A stretch of DNA of 19,803 nucleotides from Deinococcus sp. (GCA_025351205.1 JANXWI010000119.1:1-19803); one strand, 5' to 3'. Positions 9,306-16,814 are shown, counted from the stretch's first letter. The notes: generated by a model not told the origin, from the letters alone. Made by a program: numbers and translations.

Positions 9306-11075
9306 TTACTTGATGTAGGTGGTCTCGATGCCGCGTGAGCCGTAGTAGCTGTCCATCTGGTCACGGGGAGCCTGTCCGCCGAGGCGGTTGTTGTAGGCCA
9401 CGTGGTAGCTGCCGCCGACCAGGAAAATCACCGGCTGGAGAGAAGCCTCGGTGTTCAGCAGCTGGAGGCCAATCTTCTGCCGCTCGGCCTGGTCCACGGT
9501 GCTGTCTCCCTGATAAAACAGCTTGGTCATCAGCTGCTCCTGGGCGGTGGCGCACTTGCCGTTGGTGGGGTTGTTGTAGCTGTGCAGGTTGGTCCCGCAG
9601 GGCACCACGTTGGCTCCGTAGGGCCAGATGTTGTCGCCGCCCGACAGGCCCAGCAGGATCGCGTCGAAGGGACGGCTCTCGCCCTTGGCGGTCAGCTGCC
9701 CGACCAGCACGTTGAAGTCAATCGGCGTGAAGTTGACCTTGACGCCGATCTTCTTGGCCTCGTCGGCAAAGATGCGGCCCAGCTGCTCACGGGTGGTGTT
9801 GCCGCTGTTGGTCGCCATCGTAAATTCCAGCTTCTGACCCTGGGCGTTGACCAGAATGCCGTCGCTGCCCTTCTTGGTGAAGCCCATCTGGGCCAGCAGC
9901 TTGGACGCGCCGTCGAGGTTGTACGGGTACTTGGGGGCGCTGTCGCTGATGTACTTCTTGAACACCGGGTACACGCTGTAGTAGGTGGGCACGCCCAGGC
10001 CGCCCAGGGCCAGCTGCACCATCGCCTCGCGGTTGGCGACCATGCTCATGGCGCGGCGGAAGCGCACGTCGCGGAACAGCTTCTGCTTGAAGGGGCTGTC
10101 GGCCTTGTTCCAGTTGAAGGTGATCCACTGGCTGCTGGCGGCGGGCGAGACGTTGGGAATCAGGGTGGACTTTAGGGTTCCGGCGGTGTTGGCCTTGGTG
10201 ATCTGGGCCAGGTCGTCGGCGTTGCGCGGGCCATACACGTCCAGCTCACCGGCCAGGTACGAGGCCAGCGAGGCGTTCAGGTCCTTCACGATCTTCAGGG
10301 TCACGGTGTCGAGGTACGGCAGGGCCACGCCCGCGCTGTCCTTGTTCCACTCGCCGAAGTTGGGATTGCGCTTCAGGACCGCGCGCTGGCCCGCCGAGTA
10401 GCTCTGGAGGGTGAAGGCCCCGGCGGTGACCACCGTGGCAGGGTCCACGTTCAGGCCCCAGAGTTTCTTGACCGCTTCCGCGCCGCCCGCCGTGTAGGCC
10501 TTGCCGAAGACGTGGTCGGGCCAGGGGGTGTAGTTCATGGTCACGAAGGCCGTGGCGCTCTGCTGCGGAAAGTCGAACTGGAGGGTGTACTCGCCCAGCT
10601 TCTTGACCGTGATCGGCTTGTCGTTGATGAAGAAGCTGTCGTAGGCGTTGCTGCCCACCTTGTCGTCGGTGTGGATTTTGTACGTGGTGATCCAGTCGTC
10701 GGCGGTGATCGGCTGACCGTCGCTGAACTTCATGCCCTGCCGGATCTTGACCACGAATCTCTTGCCGCTGTTGCTGATCTCGGGCATGCTCTCGGCCATG
10801 TGCGGAATGAAGCTGTCGTTGGTCTGGTCCTGGGTGAACAGACCGGTGCCCAGGCTCATGAAGTAGTTGGGAATGCTGCGGGCCTCGGCGGAGGTAAACG
10901 GATTGATGGTCTTGTAATCGCTGATGGTGGACTCGCGGTAGTCGCCGCCCTTCTTGGCCGCGCTCGCCGGGTCGGCGCTCCACTTGGCCGGGTAGACGAA
11001 CGGTGCAGCGAAACTGCCGCCCAGGGTCAGGGCAGCAGCGAGCGTCAGCATGTATTTCATGGGCTTGGTCTTCAT
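9306..11075 (-). CDS. Peptide ABC transporter substrate-binding protein (SBP family 5, OppA/DppA type)
   Basis: A 589-residue secreted binding protein. The N-terminus (MKTKPMKYMLTLAAALTLGGSFA) is a classical signal peptide with probable cleavage after SFA; there is no lipobox cysteine, so it is not an obvious lipoprotein. The mature chain shows SBP family 5 features: the segment GLFTQDQTNDSFIPHMAESMPEI, then RQGMKFSDGQPITADDW, and a later run on FRRAMSMVANREAM. Family members bind peptides, nickel or other solutes and deliver them to the OppBC-type permeases. The ATG at 11073-11075 is supported by AGGAGGAA 7 nt upstream; longer in-frame starts would lie in the leader RNA. First gene of a five-gene importer operon with its own strong promoter. 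Exact ligand unknown. Confidence 0.93.
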   Translation of the reverse strand: MKTKPMKYMLTLAAALTLGGSFAAPFVYPAKWSADPASAAKKGGDYRESTISDYKTINPFTSAEARSIPNYFMSLGTGLFTQDQTNDSFIPHMAESMPEISNSGKRFVVKIRQGMKFSDGQPITADDWITTYKIHTDDKVGSNAYDSFFINDKPITVKKLGEYTLQFDFPQQSATAFVTMNYTPWPDHVFGKAYTAGGAEAVKKLWGLNVDPATVVTAGAFTLQSYSAGQRAVLKRNPNFGEWNKDSAGVALPYLDTVTLKIVKDLNASLASYLAGELDVYGPRNADDLAQITKANTAGTLKSTLIPNVSPAASSQWITFNWNKADSPFKQKLFRDVRFRRAMSMVANREAMVQLALGGLGVPTYYSVYPVFKKYISDSAPKYPYNLDGASKLLAQMGFTKKGSDGILVNAQGQKLEFTMATNSGNTTREQLGRIFADEAKKIGVKVNFTPIDFNVLVGQLTAKGESRPFDAILLGLSGGDNIWPYGANVVPCGTNLHSYNNPTNGKCATAQEQLMTKLFYQGDSTVDQAERQKIGLQLLNTEASLQPVIFLVGGSYHVAYNNRLGGQAPRDQMDSYYGSRGIETTYIK

Positions 11076-11237
11076 GGGTATTCCTCCTGAACTGTCGATC
11101 TGGGCATTCGGGCCGCTGGGGCCTTTACCGCCCCATTCTGTACGCCTGTGTATACGAAAGAAGACCCGCCTCAGGAGCTGCGTCACGGCGAAGGCGGCTG
11201 AGGGCAAACGGGGTTGTTCGGGATACCAGCACCACAC

Positions 11238-11266
11238 ACTATAAAGACTGTCTAAATCTTGGTCAA
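11238..11266 (-). promoter_or_regulatory. Strong promoter of the peptide ABC operon
   Basis: On the minus strand TTGACC (11261-11266) and TATAGT (11238-11243) are separated by exactly 17 bp, one mismatch each from the sigma-70 consensus. The predicted start near 11231 leaves a 5' untranslated leader of about 155 nt before the binding-protein ATG, longer than needed for a ribosome site. Confidence 0.8.
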
Positions 11267-11347
11267 GCGCGTGTCAGCCGATTTTGAACGGGCATTGCAC
11301 GGTGCGTTCCAGTTGCACATAAATTTCATTCATGACCATACAGATGC

Positions 11348-11378
11348 AAAGGCCGCGCCATACAGGGGCGCGGCCTTT
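11348..11378 (-). terminator. secG intrinsic terminator
   Basis: Perfect 12-bp arms (AAAGGCCGCGCC and GGCGCGGCCTTT) around a 7-nt loop, 37 bp beyond the secG stop. Only three Ts follow on each strand, but the stem is very strong and the position fits transcription end of secG. It could also act on plus-strand transcripts. Confidence 0.75.
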
Positions 11379-11415
11379 ATTGATGGTGAGCAGGTTAATG
11401 ACCGGGCGCTGGCCC

Positions 11416-11637
11416 TCAGCGCGACAGAACGTCGATCAGCAGGGCCAGCAGCATGAACAGCCCGCCCAGCACGCTGCTGATGCGGATCAGTCCACCCTCG
11501 ACGCCGCGCCCGCCGAACAGGTCGCCGCCGCCGCCCAGGCTGGCACTCAGGCCCGCCTGCTTGGGCACCTGGAGCAACACGAAAAACACGAGGCCAACTG
11601 AAACGAGGGCAAACAGGATAATAAAGATGGTAAGCAT
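11416..11637 (-). CDS. secG: Preprotein translocase subunit SecG
   Basis: A 73-residue inner-membrane protein with two helices: MLTIFIILFALVSVGLVFFV and, near the C-terminus, SSVLGGLFMLLALLIDVL. Between them is the family signature LLQVPKQAGLSASLGGGGDLFGGRG, which matches the LLQ, GLSA, GGG and LFG-RG pattern of SecG. SecG associates with SecYE and eases SecA-driven export. The ATG at 11635-11637 has AAGGA about 8 nt upstream; the longer frame from 11790 has no support. A single-gene transcript ending at the strong hairpin downstream. A TTGACA at 11710-11715 on the minus strand may be part of its promoter, although the -10 at proper distance is poor. Confidence 0.93.
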   Translation of the reverse strand: MLTIFIILFALVSVGLVFFVLLQVPKQAGLSASLGGGGDLFGGRGVEGGLIRISSVLGGLFMLLALLIDVLSR

Positions 11638-11769
11638 GGGTAGGTTCCTTTTGAGCGGGCGTCGATAATGATTGGGCGTTTTTCGTGATGGTTCGTTAGG
11701 TTCACGGGTTGTCAAGTGATTCACATGCCTTGAAAAGAGAACCCAAATCTCTGAACGCTCTGCCTTTGG

Positions 11770-11824
11770 CCCCTCCCCCTTGACTGGCACAGCCGCTTGC
11801 GGAGGGGGGAGGCTGGGAGGGGGT
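11770..11824. repeat. G/C-rich inverted-repeat element upstream of secG
   Basis: CCTCCCCC (11772-11779) pairs with GGGGGAGG (11805-11812), with a second small hairpin CCGC-TT-GCGG (11793-11802) in the loop, followed by GGGAGGGGG. This style of CCCTCCC/GGGAGGG intergenic element is often dispersed in high-GC genomes; whether it is repeated elsewhere in this genome cannot be seen here. Confidence 0.45.
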
Positions 11825-11859
11825 GAACAGGCCGGGCAGCCTGTAAAGTCAATCTAATC

Positions 11860-12084
11860 ACATATATGGAGTCCCATAAATCGGGTTGGTGCCGAAATCA
11901 CTAAATCGTGTAGCTTTATCTAGCCTACGGCCTGCTGGGTCGCCATTGGTTGAGACCGAACTGGAACGTTTAGTTTACTTGGTCTTGTTCAAGCAGCAGC
12001 TTGCTGGATCGCCATCAGTTGAATTGGCATTAGAAACCGTGGTTCGTTCAGCTTTGTTCATTCCAGGGCCTGCTGGGTCGCCAT
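11860..12084. repeat. Degenerate 69-bp tandem repeats between secG and tRNA-Leu
   Basis: The 18-mer GGCCTGCTGGGTCGCCAT occurs at 11929-11946 and 12067-12084, with a variant (AGCTTGCTGGATCGCCAT) at 11998-12015, giving an exact 69-bp period. Full units 11929-11997 and 11998-12066 agree at about 58 percent of positions, and a more diverged unit can be aligned at 11860-11928. Read on the plus strand the repeats encode 23-residue units with the pattern AGSPxVExxLExxVxxxLF, ending at TAG 12085-12087. The stretch is AT-richer than the surroundings. Whether it is coding, a remnant or a nucleic-acid element is unresolved. Confidence 0.7.
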
Positions 12085-12087
12085 AGG
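11886..12087 (+). pseudogene. Possible remnant ORF of 23-residue repeats
   Basis: From a TTG at 11886 to TAG at 12085-12087 the plus strand encodes 66 residues containing two and a bit 23-residue units (PAGSP..., LAGSP..., PAGSP). Several conserved residues are encoded by different synonymous codons in the two units (GGG/GGA, GAG/GAA, CTG/TTA), which hints at past coding constraint. There is no Shine-Dalgarno or convincing start, a TAA lies just upstream in frame, and the codons used (TTA, TTG, GTT) are unlike neighbouring genes. It is therefore recorded as a possible fragment, not a gene. The product is not recognised. Confidence 0.25.
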
Positions 12088-12149
12088 CAAGATCAGTCGG
12101 GGCGGCCCTCCTTCTCACCAGATGCTTCCAGCGTGTCCTTGTTTTCTTT

Positions 12150-12232
12150 TGGTGCCGAAGGCGGGACTCGAACCCGCACGATTTCTCGCTCGATTTTGAG
12201 TCGAGTGCGTCTACCGATTCCGCCACTCCGGC
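12150..12232 (-). tRNA. tRNA-Leu(CAA)
   Basis: The minus strand folds as a class II tRNA. The acceptor stem GCCGGAG/CTTCGGC is followed by discriminator A and an encoded CCA. The D arm contains GGTAGACGC. The anticodon stem CTCGA/TCGAG encloses the loop CTCAAAA, anticodon CAA, which reads UUG leucine codons. A long variable arm (about 11 nt) and the T arm GCGGG-TTCGAGT-CCCGC complete it. It is 83 nt with CCA. Confidence 0.96.
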
Positions 12233-12269
12233 CCAGCCTGCCAGCAGCGGTGCGCTGCGAGCGACTGGC

Positions 12270-12298
12270 ATCTTATCAGCGCCAGCAGAGCGGGTCAA
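12270..12298 (-). promoter_or_regulatory. tRNA-Leu promoter
   Basis: On the minus strand TTGACC (12293-12298) and TAAGAT (12270-12275) are separated by 17 bp. Predicted transcription start is near 12263, about 30 nt before the mature tRNA 5' end. It lies in the spacer just after purD, so the tRNA is independently transcribed. Confidence 0.75.
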
Positions 12299-12314
12299 TC
12301 TGACAGCCTGCGTT

Positions 12315-12346
12315 TACGGGGTCAGGCGGGTACGGGGTCAGGCGGG
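12315..12346. repeat. Perfect 16-bp tandem duplication across the purD stop
   Basis: TACGGGGTCAGGCGGG occurs twice head to tail (12315-12330 and 12331-12346). The second copy contains the purD TGA (12338-12340 on the plus strand). Because 16 is not a multiple of three, the duplication adds downstream sequence without altering the protein. Confidence 0.9.
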
Positions 12347-13591
12347 TTCCGGGTGCAGGCCGATGCGGGCACCGATGTCGCGGCGGAACTGTGCGCCCTC
12401 GAAGCCGATCTCGGGAAGCAGGCCGTAGACCTTTCCCAGCGCCAGCGGCAGGGTCTCGGCGCTGGCCTGCACCGCCAGCACCCGCCCTCCGGCTGAGACC
12501 AGCTGATCGCCCTGCATGGCCGTCCCGGCTTGATAGATCCGCACATCTGGCCCGGTCTCGGGCAGGGTCAGCGGGTGGCCCGTCTCCGGGTGGCCCGGAT
12601 AGCCCGGCGCGGCCAGAACGACCACGGCACTGGCCCCGCCCGCGAACGTCACCTGGGCCGGGTCGAGCGTGCCCGAGGCGCACGACAGCGCGATCTGCGC
12701 CAGGTCGCCGGTGAGCAGCGGCAGCAGCGCCTGGGCCTCCGGGTCACCGAAGCGGGCATTGAATTCAACGACCTGCGGACCCTGCGGCGTGAGCATCAGG
12801 CCCGCGTACAGCACGCCCGCAAACGGCGTTGCCTCGGCGGCCATGCCGCGCATCACCGGGTCCAGGATGCTCTGCTGGATCAGCTGCTGGTCGGCCCCAC
12901 TCAGCGGATACGGGCAGACGACGCCCATGCCGCCGGTCATCGGCCCCTGGTCGTGCTCGAAGATGGTCTTGTGGTCCTGCGCGGCCAGCATCTGCACCGC
13001 CCGCGTGCCGTCGGCAAACGCCAGCACGCTGACCTCCTGACCGGGCATGAATTCCTCGATCACGGCGCTCGCCCCGGACTCGGCAAAGATAGACCTCAGC
13101 GCCACCCAGGCCTGATCCATGTTGGTGCAGATGCTCACGCCCTTGCCCGCCCGCAATCCCGCGTCCTTGACCACCAGCGGCAGCGGCTGTACCGACACGT
13201 AGGCCAGCGCCGGACCCAGCGCCCCGAAGCTGCGGAAGCGGGCGGTGGGCACGCCGTGGCGCACCATGAATGCCTTGCTCCAGGTCTTGTCGCCCTCCAG
13301 CCTCGCCGCCGCCCTGCTCGGGCCGAACACCGGGATGCCGCGCGCCGAGATCACATCGGTCACGCCCGCCGCCAGCGGTCCCTCGGGGCCGACGATCACC
13401 AGGTCCACGGCCTCCCGCACGGCCAGGTCGGCCAGCGCCTGCGGCTCCTGTGAACCGGCAATGCAGCGGGCCAGCGCCGCGACGCCCGGATTGCCCGGCG
13501 TACAGACGATCTCGCTCACCGACACTGAGCGGGTCAGCGCGTCCACGATGGCGTGTTCACGGCCCCCGCTGCCGATCACCAGGACCTTCAC
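12338..13591 (-). CDS. purD: Phosphoribosylamine-glycine ligase (GAR synthetase)
   Basis: A 417-residue ATP-grasp enzyme of purine synthesis that joins 5-phosphoribosylamine and glycine to form GAR in the cytosol. Motifs in order: VLVIGSGGREHAI at the N-terminus, VGPEGPLAAGV (68-77), GPSRAAARLEGDKTWSK (90-106), VKDAGLRAGKGV (141-152), EEFMPGQEVSVLAF (179-192), DHKTIFEHDQGPMTGGMG (206-223) and the metal/ATP-binding VEFNARFGDPEAQ (275-287). Length is normal. Some motifs differ from the common forms (KADG becomes KDAG; GPNTGGMG becomes GPMTGGMG). The start is GTG at 13589-13591, giving the standard (V/M)KVLVIGSGGREH N-terminus. No Shine-Dalgarno precedes it; instead the TGA of a 37-codon upstream ORF overlaps it as GTGA, implying translational coupling. 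Confidence 0.94.
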   Translation of the reverse strand: MKVLVIGSGGREHAIVDALTRSVSVSEIVCTPGNPGVAALARCIAGSQEPQALADLAVREAVDLVIVGPEGPLAAGVTDVISARGIPVFGPSRAAARLEGDKTWSKAFMVRHGVPTARFRSFGALGPALAYVSVQPLPLVVKDAGLRAGKGVSICTNMDQAWVALRSIFAESGASAVIEEFMPGQEVSVLAFADGTRAVQMLAAQDHKTIFEHDQGPMTGGMGVVCPYPLSGADQQLIQQSILDPVMRGMAAEATPFAGVLYAGLMLTPQGPQVVEFNARFGDPEAQALLPLLTGDLAQIALSCASGTLDPAQVTFAGGASAVVVLAAPGYPGHPETGHPLTLPETGPDVRIYQAGTAMQGDQLVSAGGRVLAVQASAETLPLALGKVYGLLPEIGFEGAQFRRDIGARIGLHPEPA

Positions 13592-13701
13592 TGTCTGGCT
13601 TTGCAGGCAGGCTGTCTGGCTTTGCAGGCAGGCTGGCCCACCCGGATTGGGTAGAATCCGGGGCCTGCGGCGCAAGGTGAGAAACTGCGTTTTGAGTTCA
13701 T
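13588..13701 (-). CDS. Small upstream ORF (37 codons) coupled to purD, possible leader peptide
   Basis: An ORF too short for routine gene calls. ATG at 13699-13701, 37 codons, then TGA at 13588-13590, which overlaps the purD GTG by 4 bp (GTGA). A TATCAT -10 box (13709-13714) ends 7 nt before the ATG, giving a leaderless transcript. The peptide is basic and cysteine-containing, and its C-terminus is an exact 7-residue duplication (PACKARQ twice) produced by a 21-bp tandem repeat. It also contains an 8-bp-arm hairpin. The ORF would deliver ribosomes to purD, which has no ribosome site of its own. It is not a recognised family. It could instead be only a translated leader without peptide function. 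Confidence 0.5.
   Translation of the reverse strand: MNSKRSFSPCAAGPGFYPIRVGQPACKARQPACKARQ
13591..13632. repeat. Perfect 21-bp tandem duplication at the purD start
   Basis: A 21-bp unit beginning CTGTCTGGCTTTGCAGG on the plus strand is present twice without a mismatch (13591-13611, 13612-13632). The unit is seven codons long, so the upstream ORF stays open through it. Confidence 0.9.
13641..13662. repeat. Inverted repeat in the purD leader
   Basis: CCCGGATT and AATCCGGG form perfect 8-bp arms around a 6-nt loop within the 37-codon upstream ORF, about 50 bp before the purD start. It could form an mRNA hairpin affected by translation of the ORF. There is no T run, so it is not a standard terminator. 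Confidence 0.6.
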
Positions 13702-13708
13702 TCCCGGC

Positions 13709-13714
13709 ATGATA
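13709..13714 (-). promoter_or_regulatory. -10 box of leaderless purD-leader promoter
   Basis: TATCAT on the minus strand ends 7 nt before the ATG of the upstream ORF. No good -35 is found at 17 bp (CACCAC). Placement agrees with the other leaderless starts of the window. Confidence 0.45.
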
Positions 13715-13809
13715 GAGACTCAGGGGCAGCCGTGGTGCCTCACATGTCTGAGAGCGGCCCTGTCACGGTCACCCTGGCAGGCACGTCCGCGTCGGGGCGC
13801 ACGTCCTTG

Positions 13810-14724
<915 letters not shown>

Positions 14725-14734
14725 TGCCCAGAGT

Positions 14735-14908
14735 TTACGCCTTGCCGAGCAGCCTGGCTCCGGCCAGCAGCAGGGCCGCCAGATACTGAACGGCGGCGAT
14801 CAGGCGCAGGCTGCCCACGTTTGGAGCGCGCCGAAGCGGCCCGAACGACAGATACAGCACGGACGAGGCCGACAGGACAATCAGGAACACGAACAGCCAC
14901 AGAGCCAT
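14735..14908 (-). CDS. Small two-helix membrane protein (57 residues), unknown function
   Basis: A short ORF below normal gene-finder length. It opens MALWLFVFLIVLSASSVLYL, a clear transmembrane helix, continues with a basic turn (GPLRRAPNVGSLR) and ends with a second helix (LIAAVQYLAALLLAGARLL). The codon usage is like that of neighbouring genes and the positively charged turn fits a helical hairpin in the inner membrane. A TATTCT box preceded by TGA (extended -10, 14917-14922) lies 8 nt upstream of the ATG, suggesting leaderless or nearly leaderless initiation. It ends 10 bp before the MBL hydrolase gene. No family is recognised. Confidence 0.7.
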   Translation of the reverse strand: MALWLFVFLIVLSASSVLYLSFGPLRRAPNVGSLRLIAAVQYLAALLLAGARLLGKA

Positions 14909-14916
14909 AGGGCGGC

Positions 14917-14922
14917 AGAATA
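14917..14922 (-). promoter_or_regulatory. Extended -10 box for the small membrane protein / MBL transcript
   Basis: TGATATTCT on the minus strand (TATTCT at 14917-14922) is placed 8 nt before the ATG at 14908. The -35 region is poor, as expected where an extended -10 is used. Confidence 0.45.
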
Positions 14923-15260
14923 TCAGGTCCGGGCGTGTGGGCTGGCGAGACTTTCAGGCTTGACCGTCCGGTGTTCTGGCCAGCGCCCTGAAAATGCGGC
15001 CAGAGGCTGTCGGCCAGACCCTGAGACAGCGCAGACGGGGCGCGGGAGGAACCACCACAGGCGCAAAACAGGGCGCTGCCGGAACCTAACTTCGATCCGG
15101 CGAAGATTCTCATCAAAATGCTTGGCACGCATGAAAATATGCAGATGAAGACAAGATGAAGGCGCTCAGCTGCGGCCACTCTACACGTCTGGCGATCTCC
15201 CAGCCACCGGCCTGCCGGTCTTGTCCGTCCAGCCGCGCTCCTGGCGCGAGAGGAGCCACC
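14923..15260. other. Divergent intergenic region, no gene seen
   Basis: About 340 bp between the small membrane protein (minus) and the lipoprotein gene (plus). A TTGGCA at 15122-15127 and a TATGCA at 15139-15144 are too close for a normal promoter, so the lipoprotein promoter is not assigned. An ORF of about 69 codons on the minus strand has no start signals and an arginine-rich shadow-like composition. Confidence 0.4.
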
Positions 15261-16814
15261 ATGCCGACCTTCCGCTTATCTCTGGGCCGCTCGACGCTGG
15301 GCCACTCGACGCTGGGCCTGTTCGCCCTGCCAGTGCTTCCCCTGCTGCTGGCCGCCTGTGGTCACGCGCAGCTTCAGTCGGTCAACGCCATAGCAGCGAT
15401 CAGCCCGGTGTCGGCCCGTGGTACCGCTCCGGGCAGCACCCGTCCCGCCGCAACCAGGAAAAAGCTGATGGAATACGGCTGGGACATGCCCACGGCCTCA
15501 TTTTTGCAGGAGCATCAGGCCCGGCTGGGCAGCAGCCCCTTCGACGGCCTGACCCTCAGGCTCGGTGCCGGGCAGGAGGTGTTCAGGCGAAACGGCTTTT
15601 CTGCCAGCGCGGTGCGGCAGGACATCGCGGCGCTCAGGGCCATCAGATCGCCCAAGCTGCGCGACAGCTACCTGAGCCTGCTGGCCGGGTCAGGGCCGGG
15701 CTGGGACTGGTTTAGCGACGCCGACTGGGCCACCTCGCGGGAAAACGTGCGCCTGATGGCGGGGGCGGCAAAGGCGGGCGGCCTGCGCGGCATCACCTTC
15801 GACATGGAGCCGTACACCCTCAATCCCTGGGACTACGCCTCACAGCCGGGCGCGGCCAGCCACAGTTTCGCCGCTGCCCAGGCCAAAGTCCGTCAGCGCG
15901 GCGCGAACTTTATCCGGACCGCACAGACCGCGTTTCCCGGTATCCAGATCTACGCGCTGTACCTGCTGACGGCCAACTCGGATTACGTCGGCACCGACAC
16001 TTCACAGCTCCAGTCGAACCTTCAGGGCAGCGACTCTGGGCTGTGGCCATCATTCGTGAATGGCATGCTGGAGGCCGCCGCCCCGGGCACCACCCTGGTC
16101 GAGGGCAACGAACACGCCTACGACTACCTGCGTGCCGAACAGTTCAGCGCGGCCAGAACCACTTTGCAAACTACATTGCTGCCGCTGGTGGCCCCTGAAA
16201 ACCGCGACAAGTACCGGCAGGTAAAGCTCGGTCAGGCCATCTTCGCCGACGGCGTGATGAACCTCTGGAAGTCGCCGCGCTTCTGCGGCTATTACTTTCG
16301 CAGCGACGCGGAGCGCGCCCAGGTGCTGCAACACAATGTGTATCAGGCCATGAACACCGCCGACGAGACGGCATGGTTCTACAGCGAGAACATGGACTGG
16401 TGGGGCAGCAGCGCGGCGGGCCAGCGCGTTCCGGCCAGCGTTCTGAGCGCGGTGCAGGAGGGCCGCCGCCGGGCGCAGGCGGGCGAGCCGCTGGGCCAGA
16501 ACATCAGCGCCTTTGTGCCCGCCGCCGAGGCCGCCTGCAACGCCAAGGTCACCATCGGCGGCGACCTGCTCAGCGGCCAGGGATCAGAGAACACCCACTT
16601 CGAGGTCAACGGCGTCATTCAGGGCCTGAACGACGCCCTGGACCCCAACTGCGGCACCTGGAACGCGGGCAGGCGCTACAGCTGCACCTTCCCCGGCGGC
16701 TGGAGCGGAACCCTGCGCCCGGTGGCGGCAGGCGTGAAGTTCGATCCGCCGATGCGCAGATACGAAAACCAGATCAAAGATGACTGGACCGCACATTTTG
16801 TGGCCAAACCCTGA
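15261..16814 (+). CDS. Large lipoprotein of unknown function, possible glycoside-hydrolase-like (TIM-barrel) domain
   Basis: A 517-residue exported lipoprotein. The signal peptide ends in the lipobox LLAAC with the lipidated cysteine at residue 33. After a short Ser/Ala/Pro-rich linker, the body starts KLMEYGWDMPTASFLQEH and SPFDGLTLRLG, the style of opening seen in TIM-barrel glycosidase-like proteins; GLRGITFDMEPY and KLGQAIFADG resemble barrel strands, with D/E residues in FDMEPY a candidate acidic centre. The last 60 residues (GWSGTLRPVAAGVKFDPPMRRYENQ) resemble an Ig-like surface module. The start ATG has AGGAG 5 nt upstream; an in-frame ATG at 15156 lacks one. Transcribed alone. Function as a carbohydrate-active enzyme is an inference by resemblance and the enzyme class is not recognised. 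Confidence 0.8.
   Translation: MPTFRLSLGRSTLGHSTLGLFALPVLPLLLAACGHAQLQSVNAIAAISPVSARGTAPGSTRPAATRKKLMEYGWDMPTASFLQEHQARLGSSPFDGLTLRLGAGQEVFRRNGFSASAVRQDIAALRAIRSPKLRDSYLSLLAGSGPGWDWFSDADWATSRENVRLMAGAAKAGGLRGITFDMEPYTLNPWDYASQPGAASHSFAAAQAKVRQRGANFIRTAQTAFPGIQIYALYLLTANSDYVGTDTSQLQSNLQGSDSGLWPSFVNGMLEAAAPGTTLVEGNEHAYDYLRAEQFSAARTTLQTTLLPLVAPENRDKYRQVKLGQAIFADGVMNLWKSPRFCGYYFRSDAERAQVLQHNVYQAMNTADETAWFYSENMDWWGSSAAGQRVPASVLSAVQEGRRRAQAGEPLGQNISAFVPAAEAACNAKVTIGGDLLSGQGSENTHFEVNGVIQGLNDALDPNCGTWNAGRRYSCTFPGGWSGTLRPVAAGVKFDPPMRRYENQIKDDWTAHFVAKP
15290..15319. repeat. 15-bp tandem duplication in the lipoprotein signal-peptide codons
   Basis: CTCGACGCTGGGCC plus one base occurs twice in a row (15290-15304, 15305-15319), differing only in the final base. 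It encodes STLGH-STLGL just before the hydrophobic core of the signal peptide. Confidence 0.85.

Noticed and set aside
11860..12084. CRISPR array
   Set aside because: The repeated unit is 69 bp with similarity along its full length rather than short identical repeats separated by unique spacers, and no cas gene is present.
11975..12298. 107-codon minus-strand ORF across tRNA-Leu
   Set aside because: It runs through the complete tRNA and its promoter; not credible as a gene.
13592..13675. TTG at 13675 as the purD start
   Set aside because: It would add 28 residues including a duplicated 7-residue segment before the conserved VLVIGSGGREH start; GTG at 13591 fits the family.
14923..15132. 69-codon minus-strand ORF upstream of the small membrane protein
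   Set aside because: No Shine-Dalgarno or -10 at leaderless distance, arginine-rich composition and no recognisable motif.
15156..15260. ATG at 15156 as the lipoprotein start
   Set aside because: It would place 35 polar residues before the signal peptide; ATG 15261 has a good AGGAG site.
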